Positions 9,521-18,278 of a stretch of 64,000 nt of DNA are shown here, piece after piece. Below the pieces are notes generated by a model. It was not told where the DNA came from, made no database searches, and worked only from the letters and a program-made list of their open reading frames with translations. The stretch covers positions 19,926 through 83,925 of the forward strand of contig NZ_BMEC01000004.1 of assembly GCF_014636295.1 (NCBI RefSeq), given 5' to 3'. Positions within the stretch are counted from its first letter, which is position 1. Every line of letters starts with the position of its first letter. The position numbers were made by a program, and so were the translations under genes. The DNA is from Marivirga lumbricoides. GTDB lineage: Bacteria > Bacteroidota > Bacteroidia > Cytophagales > Cyclobacteriaceae.

Positions 9521-10930
9521 TTAACCGGCTTTATTGAGTCTCACTTTTTGTTGCATCCATTCCTCTTTTTTGAATTTTTGATTGCCTTTGGTAGCTGATG
9601 GACTACTCAATATTTTATAAATTTCGGGGTGATCAGGAAATCTTTGTAGATAATTCTTCAGGTCTTCCCAGTCTGTAACCTGATCATTTTTATCCAGGAA
9701 ACCATAACCCAGGTAATAACCGGCTTCTACCATAATGATACTCAATTCCTGTTCTGATTTTCCCTTGCCAATAAGAATGTAATCACTTTTTTCTGCATCG
9801 CACGCTTCAATAAACTGATCAACCTTTTTATTATGAATCTCTGCACTTTCCTTTCCTACACAAGCACCATCACATTCTTTAATTTTATAGTCGAAACACT
9901 CAGCCGGAGCCGACTGATAACCTGCCATTTTAGGACAGACATTTAATTGCTTACTTTTCTCTACCAGAAAGTGAAAAGCAGCTGCATGATTGGCAAAGCG
10001 CATTACAGTTTTCATTCCAGGTTGCTTTCTGCCAATCTGTAATCTTTTGTAACCTAGTCTGTCTTCATAAAGAAATATAGCGAATCCCGGATTATTGTTC
10101 TTTTGGGCACTGTTAAATCTGGGCCAATGCTTTCGTATTTCGTGAGACTCATGCAATAAGGCAATCAGTTCATTGCCTGTTAAGAGGTAATCCACATGAT
10201 ATATGTCTTTTTGAAATGATTGTTTAGTAACTTCGGCTTTCTTACCTCCAAAATGATTGCTTACTCTCTTTTTAATATCCTTTGCTTTGCCCACATAAAT
10301 AATCTTATTCTTATTATTTAAGAAATAATATACACCGGGAGAATGGGGGAGCGCCTCAAAAACTTCTTTATCTAAATTTTCAGGAATATTTACATTGGTG
10401 GCGTTCTTTTTAAGCGTTTTTGATATTACATCTTCATGATCATTAGCAACTAACTGAGTAAATAACTCTGCGGTAGCAATAGCATCTCCATAGGCTCGGT
10501 GCCTATCATTTATAATAATATTTCTTTGGCTGCATAAGTTACCGAGGCTGTAGCTCTTATAGCCCGGGAAAATTTTTCTACTTAGGCGTACTGTGCATAA
10601 TTTCTTCAGTTGGAGAGGAAAGCCCAACTCAGCAAAAGCTTTTTGTACAAAGGAGTAGTCAAAATTAACACTATGAGCAACAAAAATATTATCTTTAAGA
10701 AGTTCGTAGATGGTTTTTGCTTCCTCATAAAATTTGGGAGCATCTTCTACCATTGCATCACTTATGCCGTGAATGGCCTGCACCCCAATAGGAATTGCTC
10801 TCTCGGGATTAATCAGACTTTGATATTCCTTTACTACTTTTTCGCCATCATGCAAAATAATGGCGATTTCACAGATTCTGTTTCTTTCTGCGTAACCGCC
10901 TGTAGTTTCTATATCAACTATTGCGTACAA
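9521..10930 (-). CDS. DnaQ-like exonuclease fused to a GIY-YIG nuclease
   Basis: A 469-aa two-domain nuclease. Residues 1-165 form a DEDDh 3'-5' exonuclease like the polymerase III epsilon subunit (DIETTG at 6-11; the HxAxxDA motif as HRAYGDA). Residues from about 195 carry a GIY-YIG domain (SPGVYYFLNNKNKIIYVGKAKDIKKRVSNHF), as in UvrC and Cho. A Cys-containing segment (CFDYKIKECDGACVGKE) resembles the UvrC region after the nuclease. Likely role: DNA repair with endonucleolytic incision plus exonucleolytic trimming. Last gene of a minus-strand group with hmgA and the S41 protease, with 30 bases before it. Confidence 0.9.
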   Translation of the reverse strand: MYAIVDIETTGGYAERNRICEIAIILHDGEKVVKEYQSLINPERAIPIGVQAIHGISDAMVEDAPKFYEEAKTIYELLKDNIFVAHSVNFDYSFVQKAFAELGFPLQLKKLCTVRLSRKIFPGYKSYSLGNLCSQRNIIINDRHRAYGDAIATAELFTQLVANDHEDVISKTLKKNATNVNIPENLDKEVFEALPHSPGVYYFLNNKNKIIYVGKAKDIKKRVSNHFGGKKAEVTKQSFQKDIYHVDYLLTGNELIALLHESHEIRKHWPRFNSAQKNNNPGFAIFLYEDRLGYKRLQIGRKQPGMKTVMRFANHAAAFHFLVEKSKQLNVCPKMAGYQSAPAECFDYKIKECDGACVGKESAEIHNKKVDQFIEACDAEKSDYILIGKGKSEQELSIIMVEAGYYLGYGFLDKNDQVTDWEDLKNYLQRFPDHPEIYKILSSPSATKGNQKFKKEEWMQQKVRLNKAG

Positions 10931-10960
10931 ATTCTATTTTGAAAAATGCTAAAATTAGAT

Positions 10961-12121
10961 TTACTCCGTCCAGCTCATAGGGTATTTTTTATCCAAAAAC
11001 TCCTTACCCTCATTAGTGACAAACAGAGGCTTGAAAGTATCTAACATTACAGCGAGCTCTTCAGTTTCCTTTGCACCAATACTTTTTTCTACTGTGCCCG
11101 GATGAGGTCCGTGTGGTAAACCGCCAGGGTGTAAGGTAAAAGAACCTCTGTCTATCCCTTTTCTACTCATAAAGTTACCTTCCACATAATAAAGCACTTC
11201 ATCGGAATCAATATTACTGTGATTATAGGGTGCCGGTATGGATTTAGGATGATAATCAAACAGCCTTGGTACGAATGAGCAAATCACGAAATTGTGGGCC
11301 TGAAAAGTTTGGTGTACCGGTGGTGGCTGATGAATTCGGCCGGTAATGGGTTCAAAATCATGGATTGATAGTGTATAAGGATACAAAAAACCGTCCCATC
11401 CTACTAAATCAAAAGGACTATGCTCATATATATAATGATGAATATAGCCGCCTTTTTTAATTTTTAAATGATACTCTCCTTTACTTTCTTCAGTAATTAA
11501 TTCCTGAGGTGGGTGAATGTCTCTTTCACAATATGGAGAGTGTTCCAGCAACTGACCTAGCTGATTTCTGTATCGCTTTACTGTTTCAACAGGGCTTGCT
11601 GATTCAATTACCAGGTACCTTACTTCACCTGCATCCCAATCTAATTTGTAAATGGTTGTGCGTGGTATTACTACATAATCACCAGCCTTAATGCTTAATT
11701 TACCGAATTGTGAATACAAATGACCACTTCCATCGTGAATAAATAATAGTTCATCGGCTTCTGCATTTTTGTAATAATAATCCATGCTTCTACGGCTTGG
11801 CATACAGAGCGCCATTGAAACATCATTGTTCATCAAAAGTACTTTTCTGGCATCTAAAAAATCAGTACCTGTATTAGTGACTTTGGATGTATTTAAGTGA
11901 ACCTGCTGTAAAGGGAAATCCTTATCCGGTGTAGCCCCATAAGCCACGGATTCTTTAATAGCTTTTACTCTGGTTGGTGGATTAATATGATACAGGTTGG
12001 AATAAATCCCTGAAAACCCTTCTGAGCTCACTAATTCTTCAGCATACAAACTTCCATCGGGTTGCCTGAACTGCGTGTGTCTCTTATGGGGGATATTTCC
12101 TTTCTTTACATAATACGCCAT
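10961..12121 (-). CDS. hmgA: Homogentisate 1,2-dioxygenase
   Basis: Non-haem Fe(II) enzyme that opens the ring of homogentisate to maleylacetoacetate in tyrosine and phenylalanine degradation. The 386-aa cupin protein is of the shorter bacterial type. Probable iron ligands are seen in PYNHSNIDSDEVLYYVEG (His, then Glu) and GGLPHGPHPG (His). The start MAYYVKKGNIPHKRHTQF matches family N-termini. It follows the S41 protease gene by 6 bases and may be co-transcribed, although the functions are unrelated; the other genes of tyrosine degradation are not in the window. Confidence 0.95.
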   Translation of the reverse strand: MAYYVKKGNIPHKRHTQFRQPDGSLYAEELVSSEGFSGIYSNLYHINPPTRVKAIKESVAYGATPDKDFPLQQVHLNTSKVTNTGTDFLDARKVLLMNNDVSMALCMPSRRSMDYYYKNAEADELLFIHDGSGHLYSQFGKLSIKAGDYVVIPRTTIYKLDWDAGEVRYLVIESASPVETVKRYRNQLGQLLEHSPYCERDIHPPQELITEESKGEYHLKIKKGGYIHHYIYEHSPFDLVGWDGFLYPYTLSIHDFEPITGRIHQPPPVHQTFQAHNFVICSFVPRLFDYHPKSIPAPYNHSNIDSDEVLYYVEGNFMSRKGIDRGSFTLHPGGLPHGPHPGTVEKSIGAKETEELAVMLDTFKPLFVTNEGKEFLDKKYPMSWTE

Positions 12122-12127
12122 AAATTT

Positions 12128-13753
12128 TTATTTTTTAGCCAATGTCTCGGCTCTGTCAAAAAGTTTTAATGCTTCTTTAAAAATTTCATTTTGTTGATTA
12201 ATGATAGGGTAGAAGCCTTCATTGTTCCATACATTTCTGGCTATGTAAGCCTTTGTATAGATTTTAATTAATTTTTTAGACTTTTCAAACTGGGCAGAGT
12301 CAAATTTCACATCATTGCTTTCTGCTAACTTCATCAAATCACTTAGCATTGTGTCAGTTACCTCAAAATTACTGATGTAATCTTCTTTACCCATGTTTTC
12401 CAACATCTTCTTATTTCTCTCATGGTAAGAAAAAGTGTATTGTCTCAAACTATTGCTGTAGAAAAGCTTGTTTAGGTAATCAGAATTGGCAGCAGTATCA
12501 AGCGCTACAAAGTAATCGGGCATTATACCCCCGCCTCCATATACCACCCTTCCTTTTTCTGTAGTGTACTTTAATGAGTCAGCAAATTGAATGCTATCAG
12601 CCACAAAATACTCCCCATGCTCATAGCGTTGCAGCATTTCTTTTTGATACTCTGCTGGGGTTTCTCCAAATGGTTTCTGAATTGACCTCCCACTAGGTGT
12701 ATAATATTTAGAGATAGTTAAACGAAGTTCTGAGCCATCTTGTAGCGGAATTGGCATTTGAACAAGCCCTTTTCCAAAAGATCTTCTCCCAACAATTAAA
12801 CCTCTGTCGTTATCCTGGATAGCTCCTGAAACAATTTCAGAAGCGGAGGCACTGCCCTCATTAATTAATACTATCAATGGGCTTTTCTCAAATATGCCCT
12901 CTTTAATAGCTCTTGCCTCTGAGTTGAATCTCTTCTCTTTTCCTTTTGTATATACTATCATAGCATTATTTGAAAGAAACTCATCGGCCATGCTAATCGC
13001 TTTATCCATATAGCCACCAGGGTTATCCTGTAAGTCCAGAATCAGTTTCTGAAGTCCTTTAGATTTTAAATCTTTAAGGGCCTCGATAAATTCTGTATAG
13101 GTAGTAGCAGAAAAACGGCTAACTTTAATGTAGCCTATCTCATCATCCACCATGTAGCTGGCATCCACAGAAAATTGTGGTATTTTATCCCTTACAATTG
13201 TGTATTGCATTGGGGCATCAGCATTCCTTCTTAAAATGCTAACTTCTACTTCACTGCCCTTTTCTCCTCTCAGATATTCATGAACCTGTCTGTTGGTTAA
13301 TCCAATACCAGCAATATTTTCTCCATTTACACTAATGATTTTATCTCCTGATTGCAGGCCTGCAGATTCAGAAGGGCCACCACTTAATGGGGCCACTACG
13401 TAAAGAGTATCTTTAAAAATATTAAACTCTATCCCTATTCCTTCATAATTTCCCCTTAAATCCGCAGAAACCATTTCTAAATCTTTGGCAGGGATATAAG
13501 AAGTATGGGGGTCCAGTTTTTTAAGCATTCCCTCTATTGCGCTATTAACCAACTCCTCACTGTCAACTTCTTCAACGTAATTTTGATCTATCTGAAAAAG
13601 AATTTCTTTTATTCTGGAAATACCTTCAAGCACTGTACCTTTTGAGCTTTCAGGGTTGGCCATGGTTGCACCAATTAAAATACCTGCAGCCAGAGTACTG
13701 AAAACTATTAAAGGTAATTTCACCTGAAATGAACTATTATTTATCTTACTCAC
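12128..13753 (-). CDS. S41 family carboxy-terminal processing protease
   Basis: A 541-aa Ser/Lys-dyad periplasmic protease of the CtpA/Prc family that trims or degrades envelope proteins. It has an N-terminal membrane anchor (LPLIVFSTLAAGILIGATMA), a PDZ domain (about 85-170, with LSGGPSESAGLQSGDKIISVNG), and a catalytic core containing LQDNPGGYMDKAISMADEFL, the nucleophile region NEGSASASEIVSGAIQD and the catalytic Lys in SFGKGLVQ. The C-terminal 150 residues are helical, as in other Bacteroidota members. First gene of the leftward group with hmgA and divergent from the hemerythrin gene. Confidence 0.92.
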   Translation of the reverse strand: MSKINNSSFQVKLPLIVFSTLAAGILIGATMANPESSKGTVLEGISRIKEILFQIDQNYVEEVDSEELVNSAIEGMLKKLDPHTSYIPAKDLEMVSADLRGNYEGIGIEFNIFKDTLYVVAPLSGGPSESAGLQSGDKIISVNGENIAGIGLTNRQVHEYLRGEKGSEVEVSILRRNADAPMQYTIVRDKIPQFSVDASYMVDDEIGYIKVSRFSATTYTEFIEALKDLKSKGLQKLILDLQDNPGGYMDKAISMADEFLSNNAMIVYTKGKEKRFNSEARAIKEGIFEKSPLIVLINEGSASASEIVSGAIQDNDRGLIVGRRSFGKGLVQMPIPLQDGSELRLTISKYYTPSGRSIQKPFGETPAEYQKEMLQRYEHGEYFVADSIQFADSLKYTTEKGRVVYGGGGIMPDYFVALDTAANSDYLNKLFYSNSLRQYTFSYHERNKKMLENMGKEDYISNFEVTDTMLSDLMKLAESNDVKFDSAQFEKSKKLIKIYTKAYIARNVWNNEGFYPIINQQNEIFKEALKLFDRAETLAKK

Positions 13754-13807
13754 GTTTATAAAATTTTTATTCTAACAAATAACGCATAAATTTAGTAAAT
13801 CGTTGAA

Positions 13808-13838
13808 TTGAAAAGCCTTAAAATTTCAATTACCTTTG
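13808..13838 (+). promoter_or_regulatory. Promoter of the hemerythrin-ruvX-def operon
   Basis: TTG (13808-13810), 20 bases, then TACCTTTG (13831-13838) match the Bacteroidota -33/-7 consensus TTG-N19/20-TANNTTTG exactly. Transcription would begin about 15 bases before the GTG start at 13862. Confidence 0.7.
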
Positions 13839-13861
13839 TACAATAGCTTAAATTAATAAAA

Positions 13862-14611
13862 GTGGAATATTCTCAAAAAAAGATAAAGGAATTAGTAGCT
13901 GAAAATTATGTTTTCGCCTCCGTTCTCTATTATCTGGGTGTGGATTATTATGAATATGAGGAGGATACTCTGGAGAAAGTATGTAATCTGAAAGGATTGC
14001 AGGTCCATCATGTAACTGATGAATTAGAGAGGATAACCTCTAACGAGGAAATAGCCAATCTGAAATTATTGTCATTTCCCATTGACCTGGTAATAAGCTA
14101 CCTTAAGCACAGCCATTTCATTTTTATTAAAAAGGACCTTCCTTTTTTAGTGAAGCTCATTAATAATTCAAAATCGATGGATCCTCTCTTTGTGCCCATT
14201 GAGCAGGAGTTAAAAGACGTTTTCCCATTATTTGTTGAAGATTTCGTTCATCATATTTATGAAGAAGAAGATACACTTTTTGAGCATATTCTTCAGTTGA
14301 AGAAGATAGAAGAAAGAAAATTAAACCCTTCTACATTTTTCTATCAGAGAGCGCAGTTCAGTATGCAGAAATTTGCTATAGATCATGAAGTGCATGACGA
14401 TGAGATGAAAGGAATCAGGTTTTTAATGGATCAGTATCCTATCACTCAAACCACTGAACTGAATACTAAGGTCTTGTTTTCTGAATTAGAGCGCTTTGAG
14501 GAAAAGCTAAAAGTGCATGCTAAAATTGAAAACGAGATTTTATTTCCTAAAGCTTTAATGTTGGAGAAACAGGTTAGAAAACAATTTGAAACTGTTATTC
14601 GAAGCAATTAA
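13862..14611 (+). CDS. Hemerythrin-domain protein, RIC/YtfE-like
   Basis: A 249-aa protein with a small N-terminal helical domain (about 1-65) and a C-terminal four-helix hemerythrin-like domain with candidate di-iron ligands in YLKHSHFIF, DFVHHIYEEEDTLFEHI, AIDHEVHDDEMKGI and HAKIENEILFPKA. Members of the RIC (repair of iron centres) family protect or repair iron-sulfur clusters under nitrosative or oxidative stress. The N-terminal domain lacks the Cys pair of ScdA, so the exact role is not settled. GTG start close to a clear promoter; followed 2 bases later by ruvX. Confidence 0.8.
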   Translation: MEYSQKKIKELVAENYVFASVLYYLGVDYYEYEEDTLEKVCNLKGLQVHHVTDELERITSNEEIANLKLLSFPIDLVISYLKHSHFIFIKKDLPFLVKLINNSKSMDPLFVPIEQELKDVFPLFVEDFVHHIYEEEDTLFEHILQLKKIEERKLNPSTFFYQRAQFSMQKFAIDHEVHDDEMKGIRFLMDQYPITQTTELNTKVLFSELERFEEKLKVHAKIENEILFPKALMLEKQVRKQFETVIRSN

Positions 14612-14613
14612 AA

Positions 14614-15027
14614 GTGGCTAGGATTTTAGCAATTGATTATGGAAATAAAAGAGTAGGGATAGCTGTAACAGACCCTATTAAAATAATTGCCTCCCCTCTG
14701 GACACTGTTCACTCTAAAGATGTTATATCTTTTCTTACAACTTACTTTTCCAAAGAAGAAGTTGAAGCAGTAGTGGTGGGGTACCCTACTAATGAAGAGG
14801 GGGAAGCAACTGATGCCACAAGGCAGGTTCAGGCATTTATTAATCTTTTCAGGAAGAAATTTCCAAATATGCCTTTACATTTGCAGGACGAAAGCTTCAG
14901 TTCTCAAATGGCATTGCAGTCAATGATTGCTGCAGGATCCAACAGAAAGCAACGGAACAAAAAGTCCGGCAATATTGATAAGGTAAGTGCCGCAATAATT
15001 TTACAACAATATTTAGAAGAAAATTAG
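14614..15027 (+). CDS. ruvX: Putative Holliday junction resolvase / pre-16S rRNA nuclease YqgF
   Basis: A 137-aa RNase H-fold nuclease of the YqgF family, known in E. coli to mature the 5' end of 16S rRNA and proposed as a resolvase. Family motifs are ILAIDYGNKRVGIAVTD at the N-terminus (first catalytic Asp), VVVGYP, LQDESFSSQMA (Glu) and DKVSAAIILQQYL (Asp). It starts at GTG two bases after the hemerythrin gene and ends one base before def, so it is in the middle of a compact operon. Confidence 0.94.
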   Translation: MARILAIDYGNKRVGIAVTDPIKIIASPLDTVHSKDVISFLTTYFSKEEVEAVVVGYPTNEEGEATDATRQVQAFINLFRKKFPNMPLHLQDESFSSQMALQSMIAAGSNRKQRNKKSGNIDKVSAAIILQQYLEEN

Positions 15028-15028
15028 T

Positions 15029-15583
15029 ATGATTTACCCTATTGTGGCTTATGGCCATCCTATATTAAAGAAAAAAGCGATAGATATTGAAAAGGATGAA
15101 CTTGATGTTAAAACATTGGTGGATGATATGTTTGAAACCATGTACAACGCCAATGGAGTAGGGCTTGCTGCTCCTCAAATTGGAAAGGGAATCCGATTAT
15201 TTGTGATTGATACTGAGCCTATTGATGATAACGATGAGGCTAAAATTAAGCAAGCTTTTATTAATCCTGAAATATTATCTGAAGAGGGGGAAGAGTGGGC
15301 ATATGAAGAAGGATGCTTAAGTATACCTAACATCAGAGAAGATGTTTTTCGTCAGGAAAAGATCAGGATAAGGTACAGGGATTTAGACTGGAAAGAGCAT
15401 GAAGAAGATTTTGAGGGGTTTAATGCCAGGGTAATTCAACATGAATACGACCATATTGAAGGAGTGCTGTTTACTGATCATGTTTCTGCTTTTAAAAAGA
15501 GATTATTGAAAGGAAAGCTGGCTAATATTAGCAAGGGTAAGGTGAGTGCAGACTATAAAATGTTATTTCCTCAGAAAAAATAA
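15029..15583 (+). CDS. def: Peptide deformylase
   Basis: Removes the formyl group from the N-terminal Met of new proteins. The 184-aa metalloenzyme has all three family motifs: GVGLAAPQIG, EGCLSIP and QHEYDHIEG (two metal-binding His with the catalytic Glu region). Last gene of the hemerythrin-ruvX-def operon. About 185 bases without a gene follow before the TPR protein. Confidence 0.97.
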   Translation: MIYPIVAYGHPILKKKAIDIEKDELDVKTLVDDMFETMYNANGVGLAAPQIGKGIRLFVIDTEPIDDNDEAKIKQAFINPEILSEEGEEWAYEEGCLSIPNIREDVFRQEKIRIRYRDLDWKEHEEDFEGFNARVIQHEYDHIEGVLFTDHVSAFKKRLLKGKLANISKGKVSADYKMLFPQKK

Positions 15584-15768
15584 TCAAAATATATGAGAGA
15601 GATGTGAGAAACGTCTCATGTAATATTCCTCTTTAGATTATTCGATAATTGCAGAACTGATTATATAATTTTGGCAATGATAAGTCTAAAGTGATAACTC
15701 AAAAATGCTGGCAGCATTATTGTTATATTGATATTTTGAATCTTAGAGTAAAATAAAGCGCGCAAACA

Positions 15769-16413
15769 ATGAATAGATTAAGGAAAGTGTTTCTCTCCCT
15801 CTCAATGGCATTTCTTTCAACCGGTTTTCTGGTTGCACAAAAAACTGCTGAGCAATACATAGATTATGGTATTAAAAAGCTCGAAAATAATGAGTTCATG
15901 GAAGCCATCGTTAGCTTCAATGAAGCCATTTCTGTGAATAATAAATCATACCAGGCATACTACATGCGGGGGAATATTAAACAGCAGTTTTCTGATGTAC
16001 ATGGTGCCATGAAAGATTATAACACTGCTATTGAAATAAACCCCAAGTTGACTGAGGCTTATTTTGAAAGAGGGAATGTTAAATACCTCCTGCAGGATTA
16101 TTATGGAGCAATTGATGATTACACAAGAACGATTGAACTGAATGAAAATAATCTGGATGCCTATTACAAAAGAGGGCAGGCTAAGCAGCAACTTGAGGCT
16201 TATCAGGATGCCATTAACGACTGTACCCAAATTTTATCCAAAGATACTAATAATGTAGATGCCTACTTTTTAAGAGGGGTGTTAAGAATAGAGTATGGTC
16301 AGCTTTCAGAAGGTTGTCTTGATTTAAGTAAAGCAGGTGAGTTGGGCGACTTAAAAGCGTATGAAATGATTCGGGAAAAGTGCAATGATGCACGAAGCTC
16401 TCCTAGAAAATAA
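15769..16413 (+). CDS. Secreted tetratricopeptide repeat protein
   Basis: A 214-aa exported protein: a signal peptide (residues 1-24, ending FLVAQ) followed by about five TPR units of 34 residues (for example AYYMRGNIKQQFSDVHGAMKDY, AYFERGNVKYLLQDYYGAIDDY, AYYKRGQAKQQLEAYQDAINDC). It would act as a protein interaction scaffold in the periplasm. Partner unknown. It stands alone and ends in a strong terminator. Confidence 0.85.
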   Translation: MNRLRKVFLSLSMAFLSTGFLVAQKTAEQYIDYGIKKLENNEFMEAIVSFNEAISVNNKSYQAYYMRGNIKQQFSDVHGAMKDYNTAIEINPKLTEAYFERGNVKYLLQDYYGAIDDYTRTIELNENNLDAYYKRGQAKQQLEAYQDAINDCTQILSKDTNNVDAYFLRGVLRIEYGQLSEGCLDLSKAGELGDLKAYEMIREKCNDARSSPRK

Positions 16414-16429
16414 CTCTTCAAAACTTTCA

Positions 16430-16457
16430 AACCGCTCTTAGGAGAGCGGTTTTTTTT
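16430..16457. terminator. Bidirectional intrinsic terminator
   Basis: A 9-bp perfect stem (AACCGCTCT / AGAGCGGTT) with a 4-base loop followed by seven T. It ends the TPR gene and overlaps the stop codon of the convergent thioesterase-like gene. Confidence 0.85.
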
Positions 16458-16962
16458 ATTTCTTGGTTTTTACTTTATCCCACGGCTTAATCTGCCAATA
16501 AATTAATCCTGTACTGAGATGGTTTTCTTTCTCATCGTAGAGTTTGATCTCACAGGGAATTACAACAGCATCATTTTTTTGTAAAGGCTCTTCAACTTTT
16601 TCTTTCACCCAATTAGCATCAATCGAAAATTCAGCATAGGCATTCATTTTACCTTGGAAATGATAATCCATTTCAAGCTTTTGCATAATAATGCGGTATT
16701 TCTTTGCATCCAGCTTATATAAAATCATTAAGCCAGTAGTGAATTCGGAAACGGTGGCCATAGCGCAGGCATGGATGCCCTTAATATGATTAAGATTTCT
16801 CCTTTTATAAGGAAGTTTAGTCCTTACTTTATCTTCCTGAATGCTAATTAATTGAAAACCATGAGGCTTGTTAAAAGGGATCATATAATCCAGACCTCTG
16901 TTGAGTACCCATAAATAGAATTTTGACTGGCTTGCCTTCCTGATTAGCTGATTCAGATTCAT
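16456..16962 (-). CDS. DUF4442-type hotdog-fold thioesterase-like protein
   Basis: A 168-aa protein of the DUF4442 type, related to acyl-CoA thioesterases with a hotdog fold. The central segment (NLNHIKGIHACAMATVSEFTTGLMI) corresponds to the family's catalytic helix region. The substrate is not known. ATG at 16962; divergent from the FAD oxidoreductase gene across about 127 bases, which must hold both promoters. Confidence 0.72.
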   Translation of the reverse strand: MNLNQLIRKASQSKFYLWVLNRGLDYMIPFNKPHGFQLISIQEDKVRTKLPYKRRNLNHIKGIHACAMATVSEFTTGLMILYKLDAKKYRIIMQKLEMDYHFQGKMNAYAEFSIDANWVKEKVEEPLQKNDAVVIPCEIKLYDEKENHLSTGLIYWQIKPWDKVKTKK

Positions 16963-17089
16963 AATGTTGTTGATTAAATCGGATTGAAGTAGATTTGGTT
17001 AATAGAAGTTGATTTTAAAATGACCAATGTCGTTTAAAACCTTCTATTTTTCAAATGAAAGATTTTTTAAGTTACAAAGTAAGCGCAGA

Positions 17090-18220
17090 ATGATCAGTTT
17101 TTGGGAGAGAGAGCATTTTACAAAGTTTAATTTTATAGTGGTAGGAGGAGGTATAGTGGGCTGCTCCACGGCTTATCATTTAGCTAAGAGATATCCTAAA
17201 GCATCCATTGCTTTGCTGGAAAGAGGTATTTTTCCATCAGGGGCCAGTACTAAAAATGCAGGGTTTGCCTGCTTTGGCAGTTTAACTGAGCTGGCAGATG
17301 ATCTTCCTAAACTGGGAGAAGAAAACCTGCTGGCACTTGTAGAAAAGCGATGGTTGGGACTTCAAAAGCTCAGAAGTACATTGGGTGACCAAACCATAGA
17401 TTATCAAAATAATGGAGGATATGAGTTAATAAGGCAGAAGGAGATTCCTGCGTTGGATAGGATTGATTACTTTAATCAGCTTCTTAAAAATATTTTTGCA
17501 GAGAATGTTTTTAAGGAAAATAGAAATCTGGTGAATCAGTTTGGATTTTCTTCTGAAAAAATAAACTCAGTAGTGAGTAACCAGTATGAGGGTCAAATAA
17601 ATACTGGTAAAATGATGAAAGCCTGGTGGGAAATCTGTGCGCAGCAAGGAATTAAAATTTTCACGGGATGCCAGGTGACGAAAATTGAAGAACAACAGAT
17701 GGTAGAGGTTGAAGTCGTTGATGCTGCGGATGGGAAACCCCTTTATTTTAAAGCTGAAAAGGTAGCTATATGCACCAATGCTTTCAGCAAACAGTTTCTC
17801 CCCAACGAAACTATTAATCCCGGAAGAGGAATGGTTATGATTACTGATCCTATTGACAAACTAAAACCGAAAGGAGTTTTTCATTATGATGAAGGCTTTT
17901 TTTATTTCAGAAATGTGGGAAGCAGATTATTAATAGGGGGAGGACGTAATCTGGATATGGAAACTGAAAGTACTTTAGAACCTGGAATTAATCCAAAAAT
18001 AAAGCAAAGGATATTAGATGATATTACTGAGCTAATTTTACCTCGTCAATCTTTCAGCATAGATATGGAATGGTCAGGTATTATGGCATTTGGAAAAAAT
18101 AAATCACCGCTTGTAAAAAAAGTAACAGACAAAATTGTGGTTGGCGCGCGATTAGGAGGTATGGGAGTTGCCATTGGAACTCAAATAGGAGAGGAAATAC
18201 AAAGATTATTGAATGACTGA
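17090..18220 (+). CDS. FAD-dependent oxidoreductase (DAO family)
   Basis: A flavoprotein of the D-amino acid oxidase / glycine oxidase superfamily. The dinucleotide-binding motif VVGGGIVGCSTAYHLAKRYP is near the N-terminus, followed by the acidic end of beta-2 (IALLERG), and the C-terminal FAD segment is VVGARLGGMGVAIGTQIGEEI. The start at 17090 (MISFWEREHF) is preferred over the upstream ATG at 17027, because homologues begin close to the FAD motif. The substrate is probably an amine or amino acid. Independent of its neighbours except that nhaC follows in the same direction after 58 bases. Confidence 0.85.
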   Translation: MISFWEREHFTKFNFIVVGGGIVGCSTAYHLAKRYPKASIALLERGIFPSGASTKNAGFACFGSLTELADDLPKLGEENLLALVEKRWLGLQKLRSTLGDQTIDYQNNGGYELIRQKEIPALDRIDYFNQLLKNIFAENVFKENRNLVNQFGFSSEKINSVVSNQYEGQINTGKMMKAWWEICAQQGIKIFTGCQVTKIEEQQMVEVEVVDAADGKPLYFKAEKVAICTNAFSKQFLPNETINPGRGMVMITDPIDKLKPKGVFHYDEGFFYFRNVGSRLLIGGGRNLDMETESTLEPGINPKIKQRILDDITELILPRQSFSIDMEWSGIMAFGKNKSPLVKKVTDKIVVGARLGGMGVAIGTQIGEEIQRLLND

Positions 18221-18278
18221 TGTATAATTTTTATTATATTTCGAATTCAATTTAAAAATTTAGTCAGAAAATAGCCAC

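Noticed and set aside
17027..17089. Extended N-terminus of the FAD oxidoreductase starting at 17027
   Set aside because: The extra 21 residues precede the FAD-binding motif without resembling a signal peptide. The ATG at 17090 fits family length better.
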